Under the pieces are notes generated by a model. The model was not told the origin of the DNA. It was given only the letters and a program-made list of their open reading frames with translations, and ran no database searches. Position numbers and translations under genes: made by a program. Below are positions 1 to 5,075 of a DNA stretch of 5,075 nucleotides, piece by piece (the first letter of the stretch is position 1; each line of letters starts with the position of its first letter). This DNA is from Faecalibacterium sp. (GTDB lineage: Bacteria; Bacillota; Clostridia; Oscillospirales; Ruminococcaceae), in contig JAFULE010000169.1 in NCBI GenBank assembly GCA_017483235.1, positions 1 through 5,075 on the forward strand, given 5' to 3'.

Positions 1-89
1 ACTCCATCGGCGGCGACTACAATATGGTTCTGGTTCCCGAAGTTGAGAAGCTGGCCGGCGGCGACGGCTCTGGCCGTATCCAGCGCTAA
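1..89 (+). CDS. C-terminal end of an unidentified protein (partial, 5' cut off)
   Basis: The third reading frame is open from the window edge to a TAA at 87-89 and encodes 28 residues, beginning SIGGDYNMVLVPEVEKL and ending in a Gly/Asp-rich stretch and GRIQR. It is taken as a real gene end because the stop is followed 25 bases later by a strong plus-strand intrinsic terminator, and because the peptide has normal composition. The other two plus frames give Trp/Ser/Arg-rich peptides that look like shadows. I do not recognise the family from so short a tail and propose no function. The gene converges on the minus-strand operon to its right. Confidence 0.6.
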   Translation, partial: SIGGDYNMVLVPEVEKLAGGDGSGRIQR

Positions 90-114
90 GCTCTCCCCTC
101 TCGGCAAAGTTTTT

Positions 115-150
115 GGGCGGCCCGCAACAGCGGGCCGCCCTTTTGTTTTT
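115..150 (+). terminator. Strong intrinsic terminator of the left-edge gene
   Basis: A perfect 11-bp GC-only stem (GGGCGGCCCGC at 115-125, GCGGGCCGCCC at 130-140) closes on the tetraloop AACA and is followed directly by TTTTGTTTTT (141-150). It begins 25 bases after the TAA of the plus-strand gene. On the minus strand the hairpin is not followed by a T run (it would be AAAA), so it acts only on plus-strand transcripts. Confidence 0.93.
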
Positions 151-207
151 GAAGCACTTTTTGATCGCCGTGCAAATGCGTTGCACCGCACGGACGAACA
201 GACGCAG
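151..207. other. Spacer between convergent terminators, with two mutually exclusive short inverted repeats
   Basis: No gene is supported here. The stretch contains GTGCAA (170-175) complementary to TTGCAC (181-186), and an overlapping alternative pair, CCGTGC (168-173) with GCACGG (188-193). The two stems share bases and cannot form together. Neither is followed by a T run. They are 6-bp stems that can arise by chance, and no role is claimed. Confidence 0.35.
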
Positions 208-236
208 AAAATGCCGGGGATCTTCCCCGGCATTTT
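208..236 (-). terminator. Bidirectional intrinsic terminator closing the minus-strand operon
   Basis: A 13-bp perfect stem (AAAATGCCGGGGA at 208-220, TCCCCGGCATTTT at 224-236) closes on a 3-base loop TCT. Its base is A/T pairs, so both strands have a T run on leaving the hairpin: TTTTT at 233-237 on plus and TTTT opposite 208-211 on minus. The MATE gene stops at 245, only 8 bases upstream on the minus strand, so this is the operon's terminator. It can also back up the 115-150 terminator for plus-strand read-through. Confidence 0.9.
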
Positions 237-244
237 TGCTGCTT

Positions 245-1588
245 TTACTGCTCTTGTTCTATGGTCATCCATTTATGTTTGCGGCACCAGAAGTAATAGG
301 GCACCTCAAAGGCCAGCATGGCGCCCCAGCCGGCCATACAGGCCCAGGCAGCACCGGTCAGCCCGATGCGCGGCACCAGCACAAACACCACCACGGCGCG
401 GATGCTGATCTGCAGCGCGGTGCAGAACAAGGTAACGCTCATCTGGCCCATTCCCCGGAAAAAGCCCTGCATCCCGTTGGTCAGGCCCGGTAGCAGATAA
501 AGAAAGGCCATGATGGTCAGATAGTCCACGCCCATCTGCAGCATGCCGGCGGCTTCGTCGGCGGCAAACAGCCGCATGATAGGGGTTTTCAGCAGAAGGG
601 TGGCGGCGCAGATGCAAACCCAATAGCTCACTTCCAGCCCAAGGCCGGTGCGCAGCGTAGCGTGCACACGGTCATGTCGGCCGGCGCCCCGGTTCTGGGC
701 CACACAGGTCATCATACCGTGGGAGATGCTTTGTTCGGGGATGCAGGCAAAGTCGTCCACCCGGGTGACTGCATTGAAGGCCGCGATCATGCTGACCCCC
801 TGCGCATTGATCACACTTTGGATGAACACCTTGCCGATGGGCTGGCAGGACTGCTGCAGCGCTGTGATACCGCCGCTGGCAACTGTTTTGCCCAGTAGTT
901 CACGGTCGATACGCAGATCTTCCGGCTTCAGCTGCAGTACCGGTACTTTGCGGTAAATATGGGCCGCACACAGCAGCGCCGATGTGATCTGAGCGATCAC
1001 AGTGGCCACGGCTGCGCCCATCACACCCCAGTGCAGCCCCCATACAAAGGCCACATCCAGCACCACGTTCAGCACCGAGGCTGCCGCCAGATACCGCACC
1101 GGGGTTTTGCTGTCGCCCACACTGCGCAAAAAAGCCGACAGGGCGTTGTACAAAAAGGTGAAGGGGAAACCACAAAAGATGATGCGCAGATAAAGCCCCG
1201 CCATGCTGAAAATTTCAGGCGGCACGTTGATCGCCTGCAGGATGGGGCCGGTAAATGCAAGGCCAAAAATCAACACAGCGGCCGATAATACCGCACCGGC
1301 CAACAGGGCTGTGGCGGTTTCGCGCTTGACGGCGGCAAGGTCGCCTGCGCCGAAAAACTGGCTGCACAGCACCGAAGCACCCATGCACAGACCCGAAACA
1401 CCCAGAACGGCAATGGTCATAACCGGGTTGGCCGCGCCCACAGCGGCCAGTGCATCCTCGCCGGCAAACCGGCCGATGACCACCGAGTCCACCGCGTTGT
1501 ATGTAAGCTGGAACAGGTTGCCCAGAATCAGCGGCACCGCATAGCTGAGCAGATGTCCCCGGATGGGCCCTTGGGTCATGTTGCGCAT
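245..1588 (-). CDS. MATE family efflux transporter
   Basis: This encodes a 447-residue membrane protein of the usual MATE length, with about 12 hydrophobic segments arranged as two homologous halves. Family hallmarks are the N-terminal MTQGPIRGHLLSYAVPLILG, then the DSVVIGRFAGEDALAAVG region (34-51), FLRSVGDSKTP near 153-163 and the matching second-half FFRGMGQ near 376-382, and the paired W/GVMGAAVAT (188-196) and IGLTGAAWA (408-416) motifs. The family exports organic cations or drugs by Na+ or H+ antiport. The substrate cannot be read from sequence and the subtype (NorM, DinF, MepA or other) is undecided. The ATG at 1588 is preferred because GGGGGAGGG lies just upstream with 5-base spacing from GGAGG; the next Met (residue 4) would be too far away. 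It is the last gene of the operon, 21 bp after the AEC gene and 8 bp before the terminator. Confidence 0.95.
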   Translation of the reverse strand: MRNMTQGPIRGHLLSYAVPLILGNLFQLTYNAVDSVVIGRFAGEDALAAVGAANPVMTIAVLGVSGLCMGASVLCSQFFGAGDLAAVKRETATALLAGAVLSAAVLIFGLAFTGPILQAINVPPEIFSMAGLYLRIIFCGFPFTFLYNALSAFLRSVGDSKTPVRYLAAASVLNVVLDVAFVWGLHWGVMGAAVATVIAQITSALLCAAHIYRKVPVLQLKPEDLRIDRELLGKTVASGGITALQQSCQPIGKVFIQSVINAQGVSMIAAFNAVTRVDDFACIPEQSISHGMMTCVAQNRGAGRHDRVHATLRTGLGLEVSYWVCICAATLLLKTPIMRLFAADEAAGMLQMGVDYLTIMAFLYLLPGLTNGMQGFFRGMGQMSVTLFCTALQISIRAVVVFVLVPRIGLTGAAWACMAGWGAMLAFEVPYYFWCRKHKWMTIEQEQ

Positions 1589-1592
1589 TGTA

Positions 1593-1601
1593 CCCTCCCC
1601 C
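1593..1601 (-). promoter_or_regulatory. Ribosome binding site of the MATE gene
   Basis: The minus strand reads GGGGGAGGGTACA immediately before the ATG at 1588. The GGAGG core is 5 bases from the start. It lies wholly in the 21-bp gap after the AEC stop codon, so MATE translation can initiate independently of the upstream gene. It also fixes the start choice. Confidence 0.85.
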
Positions 1602-1609
1602 GTCGGCGG

Positions 1610-2620
1610 TTACAGCAGCCCCATCTGGCGGAAGATGGTGATCTGCACAAAGATGGTAAGCATACTGAACAGGCTGCTCCACACCACCAGCTGGCTGGCA
1701 AGCTGGTCATCGGCCCCCATTTCGGCGGCCATCGGCGCACTGGAAACCGCCACCGGCGAACCGAACATGGCGATGAGATTGGCAATGTATGCAGGGCTGA
1801 GGGTGAACAGGCCCGCCGCCTGCGCGGCAAAGGCAGCTGCATAGCCGATGGCCGGGCAAAGCACCAATCGGCCCAGCACGCCGGCAAACAGTTCCTTTCT
1901 GGCACCCTTGATGGCGGCAAAATCGAACTGACCGCCCAGCACGATCAGCGACAGGGGCGAACCGATTTTACCCACGCTGTTGATGGCACTGTAAAGCCAT
2001 TCCATGTCCCGCTGCAGCGAGAAGATAATTTCACCGTCGGCCCGCAGCGGCATGATTGCACGGATCACCAGGCACATAAGGCCCGACACCAGCGCAATGA
2101 TCAAAGGGTTGGTGGCGATGGATTTGAGGATCTTTTTGAAGTTGATTTTGTCGCCCTTTTCGCCGTAGACGGTCAGCACAATGACAGCCACCAGATTGAA
2201 ATAGATGATGGTGGGTGCCTGCAGGGCGCTGGCCACCACCACACCTTCCTGCCCGGCCATGGCCTGTGCCAGCGGCAGCCCGATAATGGACATATTCGAG
2301 CGGAAGGCACTTTGCATCATGGGGCCCTTGCGGCGCCGGTCGGTGGTAAAAAAGTGGGCCAGCAGCCACCCTACAAAGGTGAACAGCAGCAGAGCCCCCA
2401 CCGAAAACAGCACCAGTTTCCATGGCATCTCCTGAATACCGTTCAGCTGATAGACATTACAGAACATCATGCAGCCAATGCCGAAGCGAAAAGCAAATTT
2501 ATTGGCCTGTTTGAGAAAGCTCCGGTCGAAAAAGCCCCGCTGACGCAGCATATAGCCCAGCACCATCAGAAGAATGATGGGGGTGACCGCATTGAAGGCA
2601 AAATAGATGGATGAAAGCAT
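1610..2620 (-). CDS. AEC (auxin efflux carrier-like) family permease
   Basis: This encodes a 336-residue, strongly hydrophobic protein of typical AEC length (Mem_trans family), with about ten membrane segments in two five-helix halves separated by a charged cytoplasmic stretch (about 153-170, YGEKGDKINFKK). Family features are the N-terminal ITPIILLMVLGY-like segment (here VTPIILLMVLGY, 12-23), the conserved SNMSIIGLPLA (108-118) where the unwound helix with its Pro is expected, and the C-terminal SPVAVSSAPMAAEMG followed by a final helix pair (288-331). Bacterial members move small carboxylates such as malate or malonate, or other anions; the substrate here is unknown. The start is secure, with TAAGGAGG 6 bases before the ATG. 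The gene follows sfsA by 11 bp and precedes the MATE gene by 21 bp, so it sits inside one operon. Confidence 0.93.
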   Translation of the reverse strand: MLSSIYFAFNAVTPIILLMVLGYMLRQRGFFDRSFLKQANKFAFRFGIGCMMFCNVYQLNGIQEMPWKLVLFSVGALLLFTFVGWLLAHFFTTDRRRKGPMMQSAFRSNMSIIGLPLAQAMAGQEGVVVASALQAPTIIYFNLVAVIVLTVYGEKGDKINFKKILKSIATNPLIIALVSGLMCLVIRAIMPLRADGEIIFSLQRDMEWLYSAINSVGKIGSPLSLIVLGGQFDFAAIKGARKELFAGVLGRLVLCPAIGYAAAFAAQAAGLFTLSPAYIANLIAMFGSPVAVSSAPMAAEMGADDQLASQLVVWSSLFSMLTIFVQITIFRQMGLL

Positions 2621-2626
2621 AAAGTT

Positions 2627-2634
2627 CCTCCTTA
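2627..2634 (-). promoter_or_regulatory. Perfect Shine-Dalgarno of the AEC gene, overlapping the sfsA stop codon
   Basis: The minus strand reads TAAGGAGG, a full match to the anti-Shine-Dalgarno, with spacer AACTTT before the ATG at 2620. Its first three bases are the TAA stop of sfsA (2632-2634). A ribosome ending sfsA therefore sits directly on the AEC initiation signal, which suggests coupled or re-initiating translation. Confidence 0.9.
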
Positions 2635-3330
2635 CGGCTGCAGCAGCACCGGCACCGGTGCGTCAATGCAAACGGTTTGCGGGGTGACGAAGCAATCCAT
2701 GGCCAGAATTTCCACCCCGGCTTCGGCCGCCGCCTGCAGCGCAGTGCCAAAAGCCGGATGGGTGGCCCAGTTGGGGCCAAAGGTGCGTACCCCTTTCATC
2801 TGGATGACAAACAGCGCACAGCAGCGCCAACCCTGCCGGGCATAGGCGGCCAGTTCGGTCAGATGCTTGACACCACGCTGGGTAGGCGCGTCGGGAAAGC
2901 GGGCAAAACCGTCGGTTTCCAATGTGCAGCCCTTTACTTCCACCAGCAGTGGACGGCCGTTTTGTTCGGCGTAAAAATCAAAGCGACTGTCGCCAAGGGT
3001 ATACTCCGGCTTTAAAAAATCCACCGGGCCAAGGCCGCCGGCTGTCAGCCATTCGCCGGCAGCGGCGTTGGGGGCAGCCGAATCCATGTTGATCAGCAGC
3101 GGACCGTTTGCGGTCTGCTTTTGCACCGCCACCAGATCGCAGGGTGTTTTGCGGGCAGGGTTCTGGCTGTATTCCAGATACACCTGCGCGCCGGGCACCA
3201 GCAGTTCGGCGCAACGGCCGGTGTTTTTGACATGAGCGGTAACCGGCGTACCCTCGGGCAAGGTAACCTGCGCAAGAAACCGATTGGGGCGGCGGACAAA
3301 CACCGCCGGGCGAATATCGCTGTACTGCAT
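2632..3330 (-). CDS. sfsA: SfsA family DNA/RNA nuclease (sugar fermentation stimulation protein homologue)
   Basis: This encodes 232 residues, the normal SfsA length (about 230-240). The N-terminal part (about 1-80) carries the family's FVRRPNRFLAQV and HVKNTGRCAELLVPG (33-47) and the NPARKTPCDLVAV segment, corresponding to the OB-fold region. The C-terminal part has a PD-(D/E)XK-type core: SRFDF with D118, then VEVKG with E131 and K133, followed by the signature FPDAPTQRGVKHLTEL (145-160) and FVIQMKG (174-180). The name comes from an Escherichia coli phenotype in maltose use. The family is annotated as DNA/RNA nuclease, but its cellular role is unsettled. All expected acidic and lysine residues are present, so it should be catalytically competent. 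The ATG at 3330 lies 3 bp after the U32 stop with only a weak GAAGAA upstream, so translation probably depends on coupling to the U32 gene. Confidence 0.95.
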   Translation of the reverse strand: MQYSDIRPAVFVRRPNRFLAQVTLPEGTPVTAHVKNTGRCAELLVPGAQVYLEYSQNPARKTPCDLVAVQKQTANGPLLINMDSAAPNAAAGEWLTAGGLGPVDFLKPEYTLGDSRFDFYAEQNGRPLLVEVKGCTLETDGFARFPDAPTQRGVKHLTELAAYARQGWRCCALFVIQMKGVRTFGPNWATHPAFGTALQAAAEAGVEILAMDCFVTPQTVCIDAPVPVLLQP

Positions 3331-3333
3331 GGC

Positions 3334-4566
3334 TTATTCTTCGGTTTTGCGGCGGCGCAGCAGGCTCATGGCCGGCAGCTCCACCTCGCTGGGGATGGTA
3401 TAGGTCATGGTGGGGTGCGGGGTGGAATCCACAAACTCGCCATCGGCATTTTTGATCCACTCGGGGGTCAGCTCGATGCGGCTGCCGTCAGGGCAAAGCA
3501 CCTCGAGGGTATCACCCAGCCACCACTTGCCGCGCTGGCTGCAGGTGGCAATGCCGTTTTCCCAGTTTTCCACCATGCCCATAAATTCCCATTTGCGGAT
3601 ATAGCCGTGGCTTTCGGTGTTCTGCTTTGCGCCCTCTGGGCCAAAGTAGAAGCCGGGAGAATAATGCCGGTGACTGGTGCGATCCAGTTCTTCGTACACC
3701 TCGTCCGGCAGGGGGAAATCGTCCCGCATGGGATCTTCCAGATAGGTGTCCAGTGCGCGGCGGTAGGCCGAGGTGACGCTGGCCACATAGTACGAGGTTT
3801 TGGCGCGGCCTTCGATTTTCAGGCTGTCGATGCCGGCCTTGCAGATCAGGTCAAGGAAAGGCGCAGTGCACAGATCGTTGGCGTTGAGCAGATAGCTGCC
3901 CTGCTCGGTTTCGCCGATTTCGAAAAACTGGCCGGGGCGCTTTTCTTCGCTGATGAAGTACTTCCAGCGGCAGGGCTGGGCGCACTGGCCACGGTTAGCG
4001 TCCCGATTGGCCATATAGTTGGACAGCACACACCGGCCCGAAAAGCTCATGCACATGGCACCGTGCACAAAGGCTTCCAGTTCCAGCTCGGGCGGGGTGT
4101 TGTCGCGGATGATCGCAATATCCTGCAGACTCAGCTCGCGGGCCAGCACCACACGCTTGACCCCCATTTCGTAGGCGGCGGTGGCGGCGGCATAGTTGGT
4201 GATGCCCATCTGGGTGGAAAAATGTACATCCACATAGGGGGCATGCTTTTTGCAGGCGGCCAGAACGCCCAGATCGGCCACAATAAAGGCATCCACGCCG
4301 GCTTCCACCGCTGCCTTGATGGCATCGGGCAGGCGGCGCATTTCCTCATTGGTGGGCAGGGTGTTCAGGGTAAGATACACCTTGCGGCCGCGGGCATGGG
4401 CAAACAGAACGCCTTCGGCCAGCTGTTCGGGGGTAAAGTTATCGGGGGCCGAGCGCATACCGAATTCGGGCATGCCGCAGTAGACTGCATCGGCGCCGTA
4501 GCAGACCGCGTATTTCAGTCGTTCGAGATCGCCGGCCGGGCTGAGCAGTTCGGGAATGGTGAACAT
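3334..4566 (-). CDS. Peptidase U32 family protein, probable tRNA uridine 5-hydroxylation protein (TrhP/YrrO/YegQ type)
   Basis: This encodes 410 residues beginning MFTIPELLSPAGDLERLKYA, the standard U32 start, with GADAVYCG at 24-31. The U32 signature is complete at EAFVHGAMCMSFSGRCVLS (164-182). Four cysteines (C172, C179, C195, C199; spacing x6, x15, x3) match the set that binds an Fe-S cluster in studied U32 proteins such as UbiU/UbiV. Also present are HFSTQMGITN (115-124), SLKIEGRAK (248-256) and a C-terminal domain from about 330 (GMVENWENG, DTLEVLCPDG). Members once called collagenases are now known in several cases to hydroxylate RNA or ubiquinone precursors; TrhP acts on tRNA U34 with prephenate-dependent chemistry. 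Assignment to TrhP rests on length and on the neighbouring mltG. The ATG at 4566 is chosen over a TTG at 4623 because AAGGAGAGG lies just upstream and the extension would run through a hairpin. Confidence 0.9.
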   Translation of the reverse strand: MFTIPELLSPAGDLERLKYAVCYGADAVYCGMPEFGMRSAPDNFTPEQLAEGVLFAHARGRKVYLTLNTLPTNEEMRRLPDAIKAAVEAGVDAFIVADLGVLAACKKHAPYVDVHFSTQMGITNYAAATAAYEMGVKRVVLARELSLQDIAIIRDNTPPELELEAFVHGAMCMSFSGRCVLSNYMANRDANRGQCAQPCRWKYFISEEKRPGQFFEIGETEQGSYLLNANDLCTAPFLDLICKAGIDSLKIEGRAKTSYYVASVTSAYRRALDTYLEDPMRDDFPLPDEVYEELDRTSHRHYSPGFYFGPEGAKQNTESHGYIRKWEFMGMVENWENGIATCSQRGKWWLGDTLEVLCPDGSRIELTPEWIKNADGEFVDSTPHPTMTYTIPSEVELPAMSLLRRRKTEE

Positions 4567-4572
4567 GGTTGA

Positions 4573-4581
4573 CCTCTCCTT
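4573..4581 (-). promoter_or_regulatory. Ribosome binding site of the U32 gene, partly inside a small palindrome
   Basis: The minus strand reads AAGGAGAGG, with GGAG 9 bases before the ATG at 4566. This decides the start against the upstream in-frame TTG. Its 5' bases belong to an inverted repeat, TCCTTT-T-AAAGGA on the minus strand (4577-4589), which could form a weak 5-bp hairpin covering the AAGGA. Whether that has any effect is unknown. Confidence 0.75.
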
Positions 4582-4605
4582 TAAAAGGAATTTTTTACAC
4601 AGAAG

Positions 4606-4636
4606 CAGCGGCCCGGCAGACAAAGCAGGGCCGCTG
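4606..4636 (-). other. GC-rich hairpin in the mltG-U32 gap, not a clear terminator
   Basis: CAGCGGCCC (4606-4614) and GGGCCGCTG (4628-4636) form a perfect 9-bp stem with a 13-base loop, starting 8 bases after the mltG stop codon. On the minus strand it is followed by CTTCTGTGTAAAAAA, not by a T run, and on the plus strand by TAGTTGAC. It may pause or partly terminate transcription, protect the mltG mRNA 3' end or mark a processing site, but it lacks the U tract of an efficient intrinsic terminator. The remaining gap down to 4567 holds the U32 ribosome binding site and no convincing promoter. Confidence 0.6.
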
Positions 4637-4644
4637 TAGTTGAC

Positions 4645-5075
4645 TTACAGGGTACGGTTGACCGCCCAGGCCTTTTCGCAGTTGCGCTGATGTTCTTTGG
4701 CGGTGCGGCCGTAGTAATACTTACCGGTCAGGTCGGTGACGAAGAAGTAGCAGTCCTTCACATCCTCGTCGGGCTGGGGGCTCAGGGCAGCCTTGATGGC
4801 CTCGATGCCGGGGTTGGACACTGCACCGGCGGGCAGGCCCACCTTTTCGTAGGTGTTGTAGGCAGCGTAGATCTCGGCAGGGATGTTATCCCAGCCACCA
4901 TAATACTTGGCCACCCAGTTGTACAGGTAATTGTTGTCGTCGTCGCGCTGGACATAGCTGGACACGTTGGACTCCAGCCGGGGAATGGGCGAGCCCGGGG
5001 CCAGACGGTTGCGGAACACCTGTGCCACGTTGTCGTCCTGCTCGTTGCCGGCTTCCTCCTGCACAAAGCTGGCCA
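4645..5075 (-). CDS. mltG: Endolytic murein transglycosylase MltG (YceG-like), C-terminal part, start beyond the window
   Basis: The frame stays open past the right edge, so only the last 143 complete codons are seen; the GTG at 5064 is an internal Val. MltG is a membrane-anchored enzyme that cleaves nascent glycan strands in the cell wall. The fragment opens with ASFVQEEAGNEQD, the family's catalytic block; the second Glu of QEE is the likely equivalent of the catalytic Glu (E218) of E. coli MltG. It continues with VAQVFRNRL, then AAYNTYEKVGLPAGAVSNPGIEAIKAAL, which in two overlapping parts matches the conserved YNTY/GLPPGPI/NPG core, and ends with CYFFVTDLTGKYYYGRTAKEH, the usual YFV...G...F..T..EH block. 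The common DPT motif after the Leu-Gln position reads LESNVSSYV here, followed by an Asp/Asn-rich loop. The membrane anchor and LysM-like N-terminal region lie outside the window. Confidence 0.93.
   Translation of the reverse strand, partial: ASFVQEEAGNEQDDNVAQVFRNRLAPGSPIPRLESNVSSYVQRDDDNNYLYNWVAKYYGGWDNIPAEIYAAYNTYEKVGLPAGAVSNPGIEAIKAALSPQPDEDVKDCYFFVTDLTGKYYYGRTAKEHQRNCEKAWAVNRTL

Noticed and set aside
43..493. Two overlapping plus-strand open frames running through the terminators into the MATE gene
   Set aside because: They cross both hairpins, lack ribosome binding sites and encode Arg/Pro/His-rich peptides antisense to the MATE C-terminus.
1553..2614. A 353-codon open frame on the plus strand opposite the AEC gene
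   Set aside because: It is also in exact codon register with the AEC gene, so it has the same explanation. The product is His/Gln-rich and lacks membrane segments or recognisable motifs, whereas the minus strand gives a full AEC permease.
3121..4572. A 483-codon open frame on the plus strand opposite sfsA and the U32 gene
   Set aside because: Its codon boundaries coincide exactly with those of sfsA and the U32 gene, which share one frame. Stops on the opposite strand then need TTA, CTA or TCA codons in the real genes, which a GC-rich genome avoids. The predicted protein is His/Gly/Ala-rich with no family resemblance, while the minus strand encodes two complete recognised families with proper spacing.
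4567..4623. A 19-residue N-terminal extension of the U32 protein starting at a TTG (4623)
   Set aside because: The family starts at MFTIPELLSPAGD-like sequence, a good Shine-Dalgarno precedes the ATG at 4566, and the extension would be encoded by the intercistronic hairpin.
4590..4626. A possible sigma-70-like promoter for the U32 gene (TTGTCT and TGTAAA about 18 bases apart on the minus strand)
   Set aside because: Both hexamers are poor matches and the spacer is largely the GC-rich hairpin arm, so it is not strong enough to report as a promoter.
1..5075. Search for mobile elements, CRISPR repeats, tRNA/rRNA genes, riboswitches, phage or defence genes
   Set aside because: No transposase or integrase motif, no spaced direct repeats, no tRNA-like cloverleaf and no recognisable riboswitch core was seen. 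Composition is even across the window and all complete genes belong to common core families.

Overview
The window looks like chromosomal housekeeping DNA from a GC-rich low-GC-clade relative, most likely a gut Clostridia member (Oscillospiraceae/Ruminococcaceae type, e.g. the Faecalibacterium/Subdoligranulum/Gemmiger neighbourhood). The reasons are GC-rich third codon positions, strong Gram-positive Shine-Dalgarno sequences (TAAGGAGG, GGGGGAGGG), long GC-rich intrinsic terminators, and the mltG to U32-peptidase gene order typical of Firmicutes. The taxonomic call is inference; no rRNA or other marker is present.

Layout. At the left edge the last 28 codons of an unidentified plus-strand gene end at 89, followed by a textbook intrinsic terminator (115-150). 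A second, bidirectional hairpin (208-236) closes the opposing transcription unit. Everything from 245 to the right edge is one minus-strand run, read right to left: the C-terminal part of mltG (endolytic murein transglycosylase, cut by the window edge), a 78-bp gap holding a hairpin, a peptidase U32 family protein (probable tRNA U34 hydroxylation protein of the TrhP/YrrO/YegQ type), sfsA (DNA/RNA nuclease family), an AEC-family permease and a MATE-family exporter. From the U32 gene to the MATE gene the gaps are only 3, 11 and 21 bp. The sfsA stop codon lies inside the Shine-Dalgarno of the AEC gene, so these four almost certainly form one operon that ends at the 208-236 terminator. No convincing promoter was found inside the window, so the operon is probably driven from beyond the right edge, through mltG.

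Functionally the operon is mixed: cell-wall chain termination (MltG), tRNA wobble modification (U32), a nuclease-family protein (SfsA) and two membrane exporters with unknown substrates. The mltG/U32 pairing recalls the Bacillus subtilis yrrL-yrrM-yrrN-yrrO cluster, but the methyltransferase gene and the second U32 gene are absent between them here. I found no mobile element, CRISPR array, RNA gene, phage gene or defence system. The very long plus-strand ORFs opposite the operon are explained as antisense shadows. My honest reading is an ordinary core region with a few local points of interest, not a new system.
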